Assembly (NCBI GenBank): GCA_038373865.1
Contig: JAXGGA010005157.1
Coordinates: 16,719 to 80,718 of the forward strand
Length of the DNA stretch: 64,000 nt
Direction of reading: 5' to 3'
Source: Uloborus plumipes
Taxonomy: Eukaryota > Arthropoda > Arachnida > Araneae > Uloboridae
In this document: positions 46,868-57,982 of the stretch, one piece after another
How positions within the stretch are numbered: the first letter of the stretch is position 1
Layout of the letters: each line of letters begins with the position of its first letter
Notes under the pieces: generated by a model
What the model was told of the DNA's origin: nothing
Seen by the model: the letters and a program-made list of their open reading frames with translations, nothing else
Databases searched by the model: none
Translations under genes and position numbers: made by a program

Positions 46868-47074
46868 AAAAAGGACTTTTAAGGCTGGAGCCATCTATAT
46901 TAGGCAAGGTATTTGCGTAAAATTATTTCTAAATTCCCTAAAATACATTTAGAGACAAAGAGGATAAAGTGAAAAACGTGGATCTTATTAAATGGGAGTG
47001 TGCGAAAGAAGAGGCAAAATTAAAGTTTGAGTTTTCATTTTCATTTTAGATTCTACTGTGGGTGGAGTGGGGAC

Positions 47075-47308
47075 TTAACCTTTTAACTGTCATGCCTGAG
47101 ATAGTCTCGGGCACAGCTGGTTTTTGAAAATGTCACACCCGAGTATTACTCGGGGTAATTTTTTTTTGAGTGCATCGTATTGTTATACCTGAATATATAT
47201 CGGGAGACGTTTATTTCGGCTTCATCTCTTTGTCAAACCCGACCGTTTCTCGGGTTTGTGCTTGGAAAAGTGTTAAAAATCAAAATAACTTGACAGTTAA
47301 AGGGTTAA
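47075..47308. mobile_element. piggyBac-like TTAA MITE with four CCCGAG-N5-CTCGGG units
   Basis: Bounded by TTAA at 47075-47078 and 47305-47308, the piggyBac target. The ends are TTAACCTTTTAACTGTCA and complement (TGACAGTTAAAGGGTTAA). Inside, a 17-base palindrome with a 5-base spacer recurs at 47095, 47138, 47188 and 47238, each preceded by TGTCA or TGTTA, giving a 43-50 bp spacing. Confidence 0.75.
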
Positions 47309-48323
47309 AGGGTCAAAATGTTACCAAAAGATCAGAAATTGCAACGGAATAGGAACAGTGGAGTGCAATATATTGCTGGATTATATTCCATTTGCTTAAA
47401 AGTTAAAATGAAAAATCAATCCCTGACGAAAGCTTATGCTCATTCTACCGGGAAAAAATAACTTCCAGAATTGAAGTATCGCCGAACAACAACTTTCCAT
47501 TTCACCAAAGAAATCCCCCGTTCCATTCGAATCTCCACAGTGCGGTTTCGAATCCGCATGCGTGAGATAATTCCATTTCCAAGCGTGGTGTTGCATTTAC
47601 CGCCTGAACAGGTGCCTAATGAAGGCAGGAAGAAGGTAACCTTCAAAAAGAGTCTCTCCTCGCTTTCGCCCAACCGTGAAAATTTCACTACACACAGGTA
47701 ATGGTTTTTGGGAGGATACATGCTCTCGAAGTTGGGCTGTAAATGAATTGCAAGAATGGAATTCTAATTGCTGGACTTCGATGGCGGAGTCGTGAAAGGA
47801 TCGTTTGGGTACTTTCGTTTGTTAAAAAAAGAAAATTAGGTGCAGTCAACTTCGAGCTATGTGGTTTAACTTTGTATCATTTCATATTTTTTAGTTCACA
47901 GTAGAAAGCCCCAAGTTGCACTCTTCTGGCGAAATTGGAATATCAGTTTCATACTTTTTATTTGTTTACAAAATAAACTGGCTACAATGCTCCCATCTCA
48001 TTTTATACTAATCTAATAATTCTAAAGTGACTGTTTTGAAGCTATACTTTCAAATGGTGATATGAAGTTTTTAAAAACATAAAGAAAAAGCTCCGTAAAA
48101 GAATTTTTGGGGAGAAATTCTTTTTTCGAGATGACATTTTAATTTTTATTCCCTTATTTTCTAAAGTATATTTATTTATTTAACAATTGTTTGTAGAAAT
48201 TGTTGGCAACAGATTAAATATAAAATACGAGGGGGTTTTTTTTACCCAAAAGAAAGAGCTACAGAAAGTTTTTTTTTTTGGTAAAATATGTAAGTTTGAT
48301 GTTCTTTTTTACTTTCTTCTATA
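47309..48323. other. Stretch with nothing recognised
   Basis: At 47471-47701 overlapping frames run on both strands, the plus frame ending beside a possible donor (ACAG|GTAATG). Unidentified and not called. Confidence 0.3.
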
Positions 48324-49385
48324 TCTAATATATAGAAGAAAGTATTGGTTTCGTGAAAATTTTCGAATGTCGAATTTTGACGGATTTGCACGTTTTGAGG
48401 TGCGCTGAGTCCATTTCGACCATTTTTGGAAAATGTCTGTCTGTATGTGTGTGTGTGTGTCTGTGTGTGGAGTCTGTATGTGTGTGACCAGTTTTTGTGG
48501 CCGCGCTAGAGCAAAAACTACTGAATGAAATCGAACAAAAATTTTTGCACATATGTACCACCATGTGAACTGGTGCACCTGACTTTTTTTAGCGAATTCC
48601 TCCAAGGGGGGTGGAGCAATCGCACGTGTTCTGCGCGGGGGTGATTGCTATATCTCAGGAAGTAACCAGCGGAATCAAACGAAAATTGGTCCATAGGTAG
48701 ACCCTACTGAGTACAGGTGCTGATTCAATTTGTTTGTCAATATCTCGAAGGGGGGTGGAGCAATCGCACGTGTTCTGCACGAGGGTGACTGCTATATCTC
48801 AGGAAGTAACCGGCGGAATCAAACGAAAATTGGTCCATAGGTAGACCCTATTGAGTACAGGTGCTGATTCAATTTGTGTGTCAATATCTCAAATGGGGGT
48901 GGAGCAATCAAAAGTGCTTATTTTGTCATTGCACCTCCTGTATCTCGGGAAATATTGCTGCGATTTGAATGAAATTTGGAATAACACTAACCCAATATGG
49001 AAGCAAGCATCGATTAAATTTTGGCGCCAATCGCCCCAGGGGGAGGGTGGGGTGATTTTTGCGCTTAGTCAGCAATGCGAAAAATTAATTCATTAAAAAA
49101 TCGCTTTCACGCTATTTAATTATCAAAACAGCTGAAAACTTTCAATGATTTGAAATTTTTAACTGTTGCCAATTTCTTTTTACTAACAAATAAAATGTTT
49201 GCAATTAATCTAAACAAGGCTTTTGCAATGATTTCCAATTTCGCTCATTGATTCTGCATTTGCAGGGTTATTACGATAATTGGGAAATTGTAGCTGTCTC
49301 CAATTACTCGGGCGAGTACGTATTTTGTAACCGGAATTCATAAGATAGATATAGAAGAAAGTTTCGTGACGGCCACGACAGCTAG
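48324..49385 (+). mobile_element. Non-autonomous Helitron-like element
   Basis: Begins TCTAATATATAGAAGAAAG after an A and ends ACAGCTAG before a T. A small CGTG-ACGGC-CACG hairpin lies just inside the 3' end. TC start, hairpin plus CTAG end and insertion between A and T are the Helitron signature. The hairpin is short, so the call is not certain. The interior has a ~144-bp tandem repeat (from 48604, 48748 and a diverged third at 48892; markers GGGGGGTGGAGCAATCGCAC, ATATCTCAGGAAGTAACC). It encodes no Rep/helicase. Confidence 0.65.
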
Positions 49386-50117
49386 TTTTTTTTTCTTTTC
49401 TTTTTTTAAAAACGACCTCAGAATTATTTTATGAAAAAAAAATATATATATTTATTCATATTAGCTGCATTGTTTAAAAGATGCTACTATACTTCATTTG
49501 TTCGTTTATTTACTTTTTACACATTTATTACAGGTACTTATAGCTAAAACAATTAGGGCCAGTTGGGGCCCCTAAAAATAAAGGGCACTTGTGACTACGA
49601 CCTAGTTGACCGAGTAATCATGTCCTTGCTGGATCCGCATGTCGGATATTAATGCTCTACTTCTTTTCACGTTCTTCAAATTTTTTTGTTGCATATTCTA
49701 CTATTCATACTTTTTGAACAGTTCATAAAATAAACGAACTAAGATTAAACCTTAAAAAGAAGTTCATCCACACAATCTACTTCAAATATTATTTTTTTTT
49801 TCAAAGTTTGAATCAAACATAAAATAAAAATGATTAAATGATCTTGAAACTGAAAAATTCAAAGAGAACAATTATCTTTCGATAATTGTTGCAAACGATA
49901 TATGGGAGAAGGGGGGGAATGAGCTGACACATGCCTCCCTGACCAAAAGCCTATTTATGTATTTTATTTTCAATTTAATTTCAAGTGAATTTAATTAACA
50001 CACACACACATTATTTATTCGTAAATTTGTACAAGTAATACTTTTAAAAGTATTTTTAGCTTATATGTAAGTAAAATATAAGAAAACATTTCATTGGTTA
50101 CTTTTCAGTTTTTGTAT
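49386..50117. other. AT-rich stretch with nothing recognised
   Basis: No frame or repeat end recognised. Confidence 0.4.
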
Positions 50118-50580
50118 TTAACCTCTTCCCGGCTTTTCCCGAGCTGGACTCGGGCAAGTGAAATGTTCCATTCTGGCTTATCCCGAGTGTAGCTCGGGCA
50201 CTGTGAAAATTAACACTGCACAACCAGTCTTTCCCGAATTATTTCACATGTCCCTTTTATGGTTTCGGATGCTTTTATTTACTATTGTTGCTACTAGATA
50301 ACATAACTATACAGTGTTTTGAGCTGTAGATTTAAGATAAGAGTAGGCGCCAACTCCAAAGTATAATGATTTCTGCCATACAGAAAGCCAACTTTACAGG
50401 TAAATACTCATTTATTACTCATTTATTTAATTAGATATTTTTACATTTATTTGTAGGAAATGTTGCATGTGAATGATGCTATTATGTTTAAAAAGATATG
50501 TATGTATGAAAATAAGCATAAAAAAATTGACATTTTTTTAATCCGTAATCCCGAAATAAAATGAGCCTGGAAGGGGTTAA
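50118..50580. mobile_element. piggyBac-like TTAA MITE with CCCGAG-N5-CTCGGG units
   Basis: TTAA at both limits. The ends are TTAACCTCTTCCCGGC and complement (GCCTGGAAGGGGTTAA). Two exact CCCGAG-N5-CTCGGG palindromes at 50138-50154 and 50182-50198, with a half-site TTTCCCGAATT near 50230. 463 bp, non-coding. Confidence 0.8.
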
Positions 50581-51131
50581 TAATCTTTCTTTCTCCTTCT
50601 TTTGACGTGAGATCCGCTTGCCTATCACAGTTACCTTAAATTTTTGTTCTTACTGTGTCCTTTCTTTCTTCTGCACGTTTTGTATTTATCTAATTTTAAA
50701 GGGAAATGAAAGAGAAGCTTAGTAGAAAAAACTATTTTTTCGTGTTTAAAACTCACTCTTCTTGCCTTGTTTGTAGTTTCTGTGCATGAAAAAGTGGTTA
50801 TACCCAGTTCGTGCCGAATAGCTTGAGAGACATTATTACCTCTCGCGTGTTAAGCATCTTTTTTTTTTTTAGGTAAAGCTTTGCTTATTCAGAAAAGATA
50901 TAAAAACGGCTTTAAGCGGCTATTTTTTCCCTTAAGCATAAAAACTGCTGCCTTTTTGGCAGTTCAATTTGCGTGTCATTGCACATGAAGGTGCACGTTT
51001 CAAATCTGTTCAATGTAAGAGTAATAAAATTGATCTTTTGCTTTTTTAAACATTAGCTTGGTTAGCAAATGCTCCCTCCCCTCTGTCACTTAGCCACATT
51101 TGAATACTTACTAAGCATTCCCTCCTTAAAC
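50581..51131. other. AT-rich stretch with nothing recognised
   Basis: No frame or repeat end recognised. Confidence 0.4.
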
Positions 51132-51312
51132 TAGGCCCGTCATTTTGGGGGGGTCAGGGGTGGTAATTTCCCTCCACCCCGGACTTAGGGAAATCAATGT
51201 ATTTACAAAAAACGAGCGTGGTTTTCGTTGTTTTTCGATGAAATTACATTGTTTGTTCCCCCTTTGCCCCCCCCCTCCCCTGGAAAAATTTGAAATGACG
51301 TATCTGCCTAAA
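51132..51312. mobile_element. hAT-like MITE (TAGGCCCGTCATTT ends), worn
   Basis: Left TAGGCCCGTCATTTTGG; right GAAATGACGTATCTGCCTA, partly complementary. Poly-G and poly-C tracts lie inside. Resembles 58711-58897. Confidence 0.45.
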
Positions 51313-51372
51313 ACCAACACCAAAAGCGATTTCAAAAGCACATATTTAGCACACTTCCCATTTTCTGAAGAT

Positions 51373-52898
51373 TAGGGATGCACCGAGTAGCATTTTACCG
51401 AGTAGCCGAGTACCTAGTACTCGGCCTTTCACTACTCGGCCGAGTACCGAGTTGCCGAGTACCGAGTACCAATTGTTTTTTAAAAAATCATTGACATAGA
51501 GCGGTACAGGGTTAGAAATCATTAGAAAATTTTACTGGTCTTCTCGACCAGTGAACAGGAATATATACTGGTTAACAGACAACATCACTGGTCCACCTTA
51601 AATCATTAATCACATTTTTTTTCTTTAAAAAAAATGGTGGTCCTTGGATTGTTTATTATTTTTATAGTGATTCGAGGCGAGTTTTACTGGTCTGGGACCA
51701 ATGGACCAGTAGTAAATTCGAACCCTGACAGATGAACTGATCATTGGAATGAACCTCGATATGATAGTTCTTAGAACAAAAATCCTACTGAATTTAACTT
51801 ATGCATTGTTTAAAATATTTTATTTATTTTGTCAAAAATTTAATAAAAAAGTTATTTTTAAAATGAATAAATATAAAGTATCAATTAAGTTGGAATTATA
51901 TTAATCTATTATTGATTAGTTCTAATTCTCTAAACTTGTTCATCAAAAAAGTTCGTCAACTTTCTGGCAGTGCTTTGATGAAGTCTCAAATACACAAGAA
52001 AATACCAACACTGAATTCGAATATGAAGAGATGTTAAAGAAAGAGATGGAGTCTTTCTTTTCTGGAGAATTACTAAATAGAACAAATAGCCCTTTTGCCT
52101 GGTGGAAAAAAAATAAAAAAAGTTTAATATCTTATGCAAACTAGCTAAAAAGTTTCTTAGTGCACCTTCAACTAGTGTGTACAGCGAGAGGGTTTTTTCC
52201 GAGGCAGGTTATATTTGCATCAGTTTGAGGACTAAGCTTTCACCAGAAAATGCTGAAAGATAAGTTTTTTTGCACCATAATTTAAGATATAATTTCAATT
52301 ATTAAAATATTTTGCTAGCATTTTCCCTTTTTTTTTTATTAAATATTAGACAATCTTTTTCTCACCCTAATAAAAATGACTTAATTTTACTTCCCTGTGT
52401 TATCACTATGCCACAAATTTGAATCTGCAAAACCATGATTTTAAAAATTCGTAATATAAATTTTTAATGATTAGAAATATATTGGAATATGATTGAAAGT
52501 TTCTTTTTAATGAGTTTATTAATATTCATTTTAAGGATCACTTGAACTGTTCCTGACCAAAGGTAAGTTCCCCTACACCAATATGCAATATGAAAAAGTT
52601 AATTACATTTGCACATTCTTAGTTAATATTCATACTGATTTGGTATTATAACTTTTTAAAAACTTATACGTAGAATTCAGTCATATTTTATAAATATATT
52701 AATTGTAAATAATTGCATTATATATATATATTTGCATATTTTTAATTATTGAAAAATGTGTCTTGAACTATTCAATTTTCTACAACTACTCGGTATCGGC
52801 CGAGTACCTGATTCAAATTTGGCCGAGTACCGAGTACTCGGAAAATTGGCCGAGTAGGCCGAGTACCGAATATTTACCGAGTACTCGGTGCATCCCTA
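51373..52898 (+). mobile_element. hAT element (TAGGGATGCACCGAGTA ends) with transposase remnant
   Basis: The ends are TAGGGATGCACCGAGTA and complement (TACTCGGTGCATCCCTA), flanked by an exact duplication CTGAAGAT at 51365-51372 and 52899-52906. Both subterminal regions are packed with CCGAGTA/TACTCGG motifs (51383-51471, 52793-52889), likely transposase binding sites. Most of the transposase is lost, leaving a C-terminal remnant at about 51962-52290. Confidence 0.95.
51962..52290 (+). pseudogene. hAT transposase C-terminal (dimerisation) remnant
   Basis: In one plus-strand frame: FWQCFDEV..., then EYEEMLKKEMESFFSG, FAWWKKNKKS, then FLSAPSTSVYSERVFSEAGYI, RTKLSPENAER, VFLHHNL. These are the conserved blocks of the hAT C-terminal domain (P-S-S-ERVFS-AG...R..L.P...E.L.F...N) that mediates dimerisation. 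In-frame stops occur at the codons after SYAN and after ENAER. The N-terminal zinc finger and the catalytic part before it are missing. Inactive, but it shows that a hAT transposase of this family was once encoded here. Confidence 0.85.
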
Positions 52899-53070
52899 CT
52901 GAAGATGGATCTTGATGGTATGTCTACCGCACCAGAACACCATAAAGATCATATTCCTTTTAATAAGTTCAAGATTCACTGTAAAAATTTTGTGTAACCT
53001 TACTTACTCCACAGATACGGTTGACATCAGTGTTGCCTCCAATATTATGGAGTAACTCAATCGATATGAG

Positions 53071-53681
53071 CAGTGGCGACTCGTGACTCTCAAACTTGGG
53101 GGTGCTGCAATTTTTTTAATGTAACAAAAATGTATGCTTTTGTCAATACGTTAAAAAAATGTTTTTAACGCACCAATATTGAAATAATAATCATTAAACA
53201 TAATAATTTATATTTACTCAATTCAAACAAATGAGCAAAAAATAAATAAACATTTTAAAATTATTTAAAAACAAAGCAGATTTTCCTGTCTTTTTTTTTT
53301 TTTTTTTTTGCAAATTCTTTTTAAACTTCTTCATTTAAGTTTTTGATATTATTAATCACACGTCAAGCTGAGCATGCGTAGAAAGCTTTTCAGCGAGCTC
53401 AAAAGGAGCTACTCGCTGTGCAGCGCCTTACGGAAAGTAAGCGATTTTTTTTTCTCACTTTAGTTGAGGCCGTAAGATTGACGACACTGATAATTTAAAT
53501 GGCGTGCGTTTGTGTGTGCGTGTAACGAAATCTCCTTCGATGACCAACTATGGATTTTGTATGATTTATATTCACTCAGGATCAGAATGAAATAAAAATG
53601 TGAATCAAATAATAACTTAAAAGCGTATTTTTTGGAAAAACTACTGCGGGTGCTGCAGCGCCTATGGACGAGCCGCCACTG
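53071..53681. mobile_element. hAT MITE (CAGTGGCGACTCGT ends)
   Basis: Left CAGTGGCGACTCGTGACTC, right complement ACGAGCCGCCACTG. GGGTGCTGCA occurs near both ends. Flanked by GATATGAG (53063-53070) and GATATGGG (53682-53689), 7 of 8. 611 bp, no transposase. Confidence 0.85.
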
Positions 53682-53686
53682 GATAT

Positions 53687-53881
53687 GGGCCAGGGTGGCC
53701 TAGAGGTATTGTATTCTCCCCATAAGCAATTAGTCGCGTCTTCGAGTCCCGCCTGATCCATGGTTATTATTTCAACCTCTTTGTGCCGTAAATCTGTCCT
53801 GTGCTTGTCAGGAGACAAGGCGCTTAGTACGCAGACCTCATGTATGTTGAAGCTGATGGCTTCCGTACAAAGAAAAAAAAA
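53687..53881 (+). mobile_element. tRNA-derived SINE
   Basis: The head has a Pol III A-box (TGGCCTAGAGG, about 53697) and, about 45 bases later, a B-box (TCTTCGAGTCCCG, about 53740) in the spacing of a tRNA, but it is not a foldable functional tRNA. The body continues for about 120 bp and ends in a short A-tail (53871-53882). It starts exactly at the right target duplication of the hAT MITE at 53071-53681. Confidence 0.75.
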
Positions 53882-54947
53882 ACTTAACTGCTATATCTGT
53901 TGCAAAGTAACACATTAGTTATGGAAAGTTACACCATAATTATCTGTCAAAGGAAAGAAGAAAAAGAAAAAAGAGCATCCATCAGGCTGGCAGATTACTT
54001 TCAATTATTAGTTTATTTAATGTTTGTCAGGTTCATACTTTTTCACCACCAATCAACTTCACAAAGATTCGTAAGTTATTTTAATGACGCACTATAGCAC
54101 CGAAACCCGAACTTTTCGCCGATGTTTGTACCGATGTTTGTCTTAATGCATGCGCTTTGAATAATACCTCGGTCATTTTAACGCTTGGTGGAACTTTACA
54201 CAGTCTACATGGAACTTTCCTCCAACAATTAGAATTTTCGTATTGACAGCATACACATTTTTTTTTATTAGTGTTCATTCTAAAGCGTTTCCTCCTCTAA
54301 ATCCATACAGCTTTAAAAGCTCAAGAAGAAACACTACGTATCTCTGAGTAAGAAGTTTCTAGAAACTGTTAGTCTTTTCTGGTGAAAACAAATTTTTGTG
54401 CCCCATTGCAAACGTCAAGACTATTGAAAGCAAATGAATTCTGTACAAGTTGTTTCTCTGCAAACGCAGTGTCAATTCAGAGAAAACAACCGACAAGCTT
54501 ATGCAAAACTACGCAATGTCGAATTCGAAATATCATTCAAGCAATTAAAATATACCCTCAGCATAGAAAATGCTTCACATTTAAACAGCATTGGTAGGAA
54601 AAAAAAAAACTATAAAAGACTAGACAATAACTAGTATTGGACTTCAATTATTTACTTATTTTTCATTTCGTGCTCATTTCAATTTGAGATTATGATGTTT
54701 TTAGCTTGCTTTTTAAAAAGATATTGTACGGTAGAGAAATGAAAAACATTTTTAGATTAAGTTATATTACACAAAAAAGTTTTTTTTTTTAATATTCTCT
54801 ATTATTCATGAAATTCTAAAGAAATGATGCCCATTTTTAATAACTACATCTTCGCCATCTTTCTTTGTGCTCTCAGATGATAGATTACTTGTGTATCAAA
54901 ATTCATTCTTTCTCTTAACTTGAGTGAAATCTTCAGTAATTATCAAA
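53882..54947. other. Stretch with nothing recognised
   Basis: Frames of 65-71 codons at 53900-54634 have no recognisable domain. Confidence 0.35.
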
Positions 54948-55440
54948 GGCGGATCCAGAAATTTTTCAAGAAGGTGTTTATTATTTTTGCACATTCCTCT
55001 TACTACGCATCTGATTCACTCATGATTTGGGGAGGAGGGGGTCATTTTATAAAATAAAGAAATTTAGCACAGGGGTAAAGGCAGGTCTCCGAATGAATTC
55101 CTTCTTTTTCTGCAACTAAAGGTGCTTTAAAATTGCGCTTTTAGAACCACAATTTCTTAATCTCCCTGGATGAATGTTTTGAACCCCCTCTAACATCATC
55201 AAAAGTAGACAAAATCTTTTTTTTTTTTTGGACTTCAGTTTCGAAAAATTTACCGGATGAAGGCCTCTAAATCTTACCCCTTTCCCCAATGTCAGTCAAG
55301 ATGGACTGATTACACTTCCGTTTTTAGGGCTTCATCCCGAACCATTTCCTCTGACAAATCTCTCAATTAGCTTGAGGGGCTTGAGGCGAGGGGGGGGGGC
55401 GATCTCTCCCATCGCCTCTCACTTGTATCCATCCTTCGTA
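54948..55440. mobile_element. Degenerate CAAGGGCGGATCCAG-family hAT
   Basis: Left CAAAGGCGGATCCAGAAA; right GCCTCTCACTTGTATCC with poly-G before it. No target duplication is preserved. Confidence 0.5.
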
Positions 55441-56508
55441 GTAAAACTATTTTCCAAAGTTAGCAAAAAGCATTTTTTTGTTTGAGAACTTACTTTCAAG
55501 ATATGCACATTTGTGTTTTGCCATTTCTGCTTAACAGATAGCAACACCTGTGATTAAACATTACGTGCTGCGCGGCATTGGACTCGTAAATAACAATGTC
55601 ATCATTGTTCATATTAGTATTTACTGCGCCACTAACTACCTTCAACTATAACAGCATTCTTCTGGTTCGTCGTAGATAGAATTTTAACCACTTCAGCTCA
55701 TTGTCCGTTGCTGTAATAAATTGCTTTTTAATAGCCGTTTTCTTCTTAGGCGGCCCTGTTTTTGTGGCTTCATTACAATACACAATGATGCTGATGCAGA
55801 GATTATTACACAGTTCTCTGAAGAGCAATTTCATAGAATTGTTTTCATAACCATTAGTTATAAAATTAAGTCATTAACCATGTAATTATTAAACTGTTAG
55901 CAATAGCAGTTAAAATAATTTATAAAGATAGTATGGAAAGCAATTGTTCTATTGAAGATTCGCATTCACACACACACAAACACACACATGGGGGTCATTC
56001 TCAAGGGCAGTTATTGCATGTCCCTGATTTAAAAAAAAGTGCTAATTAAGCTAGTCAACCATGCATGTCTAAAATTTTTACGTACATTTCTTTTGATGCA
56101 TAAATTTCAAAGGGGAAAAATACTTACAAGATTTAGAAATAATAAACAAATAAAAGCTGTAAATATATTTACCATGGCTTCTCCCGAGCTGCTCTTCTTT
56201 ATTTTTTTCTTTAATGGAAACTCTTAAAAGGAAAAGACAGCAATTAAACTTAATTTATTTTTACATTTTCACTCTTTTTGAAAATTAACATTAAAAAAGA
56301 AAAAAAAAAACTTGATGACTGCAAGAGTTTTTCAGAAGCTATGCCACACTGAATGAGTTGTTAGAAAAACAACTCTGAGAAACAATTTGTGTGTCTTCTA
56401 AAAAAACTTCCTGGCTCTTGAGATTTTACAATTTTTCTATATATCTCCAGGACGTGAATTAACATTTTTTTTTAAATAACGCAAAGCGCCAATTGAATCT
56501 TGAAATCG
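55441..56508. other. AT-rich stretch with nothing recognised
   Basis: Only short low-complexity frames and a small AC-rich patch at about 55967-55989. Confidence 0.4.
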
Positions 56509-56516
56509 TGAGCCGT

Positions 56517-57121
56517 CAAGGGGTGATCTAGAAAGTTTCCAAGGGCGGGGCGATTGATTTCTATTCCTTTTTTCTATGTCTTTTGGTTAGCAAACACGTT
56601 TGCCCATCCCCCCAAGCTCAATGGTGCAAATCCCCCCTCCCCCAAAATATTATCAACCCTCTTGTGCTTTTTATTTTTATTATTTTTTTAAAACAAATTT
56701 ATTTATTTTTTAAAATTATAACTATTATTTTTTATACATTATTAATTTTTCAGAATAGAATCGCAAAAAAATAAATTAATGAATAATTTTTATTAAAAAC
56801 CTTAAATAATATAAATAAAAAAATAATTAATAAATAATTTAAATAAATAAATAAATTAGTTTAAAAAAATCCCCTCACCCTCTAAACATTTTGATGCGTC
56901 AACCCCCCCCCCCTTCTGTGGACACCCCTGTTGGCAAATGTTGATCACAAAGGTTTCGGACTTCAATTCCGAAAAATTTCTGGAGGACAGCTTCTAAACT
57001 CATTCTCTCAACATCATTAAAACTCGTCTAAAATTATATTTTTGAACTTCAATATCGGAAATTTTCCGATGGAAAGTCCCTCAAGGGACGAGCGGTTGCC
57101 CCACCCTTGTATCCGTCCCTG
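56517..57121. mobile_element. hAT MITE of the CAAGGGCGGATCCAG family
   Basis: Left CAAGGGGTGATCTAGAAAG; right CCCTTGTATCCGTCCCTG; flanks TGAGCCGT (56509-56516) and TGAGTCGT (57122-57129), 7 of 8. The middle (56640-56870) is extremely A/T rich. The right part shares GACTTCAATTCCGAAAA with 19580-19610. Confidence 0.75.
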
Positions 57122-57508
57122 TGAGTCGTTTGTGAGAAAGGTATTTTTTAGTGGGGGCGGGGGAGGTACGTTGAAAGGAGGAACTTTTCTCACTCAAAGC
57201 CAGGGCTACGGACTCGGAGGAAGAAAAAAAATGCCGACTCCGAATCCTGGAATTTTTAAACCTCCGTAGCAGGAGCGCCTCGATGGGAGTTTCACGGGAG
57301 GTCACTGTGACCTCCCAATTATTTCCGTACTCAGGACATTTTGCTGATGATTCGGCAATTTGAAGACAATATTGCAACATTGAGATTATTTGTTCTTTTT
57401 TGCTTTTAGAATTGGTTTTTAAAAGATGCCTAATGGTTTCTCTCACTAAATGTTATGCATGTGCAACATGTGTGCATGCTTGCATTTTATCATTCGGTAA
57501 AATTGGAA

Positions 57509-57982
57509 CTGTATGGAAGCGAGCTTTATTCTGTATGGAAGCGAATGCTGTACCCTCAGTAAATCTGAAGAAGAAAAGCTGCTAATTTTTGAAAGGAAAA
57601 CTCTAAGAAAAATCTTTGGACCTACTCAAGAAGACAATAGATGGAGAATCCTGTACAATCATGAGATTTATAGAAAGTACGACAAATTTGACGGAACTGA
57701 CATTGTAAGAGTAATAAAAGCCTCACGTATTCGGTGGCTAGGACATCTTTATAGACATGCTGATGCTGTCCCTACCAAAAAAGTGACTTTTTCAAAAATT
57801 GAAGGGATTAGACGTCGAGGACGACCACCCAGTTGATGGTTGGACGATGTCGAGAATGACCTAAAACTAATGGGAATCAACCGATGGTGGGCTGTTGTGA
57901 CTAATAGGGTCAACTGGAGGAAAGTCAGCGAGTCGGTCTTGGCCTGCAAAAGGCTGTTCTGCTTTTGATGATAATGATGAAA
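57509..57982 (+). mobile_element. 5'-truncated non-LTR retrotransposon (RTE-like 3' end)
   Basis: Contains only the last part of the reverse transcriptase frame and a short tail of TGATAATGATGA. A microsatellite-like tail rather than poly-A is usual for RTE-type LINEs. 5' truncation is normal for target-primed insertion. Confidence 0.75.
57513..57968 (+). pseudogene. LINE reverse transcriptase C-terminal remnant
   Basis: The plus frame reads ILYGSECCTLSKSEEEKLL, FERKTLRKIFGP, RIRWLGHLYRHADAVPTKKV, RRRGRPPS, then after one in-frame TGA (57834-57836) WLDDVENDLKLMG and WRKVSESVLACKRLF, ending at TGA 57966. These are the conserved C-terminal blocks following the polymerase domain in RTE-like and related non-LTR elements (YGSE.W, FERK.LR.I.GP, R..W.GH..R, RGRP...W.DDV..DL). 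The catalytic polymerase and endonuclease are absent. The single stop makes the fragment a pseudogene. Confidence 0.88.

Noticed and set aside
47471..47701. 76-codon plus frame ending beside AG|GTAATG, possible exon
   Set aside because: Overlapping frames of equal length run on the minus strand, no acceptor is evident and no domain is recognised.
53690..53765. tRNA gene
   Set aside because: A- and B-boxes are present but the acceptor and anticodon stems do not pair; it is the head of a SINE.
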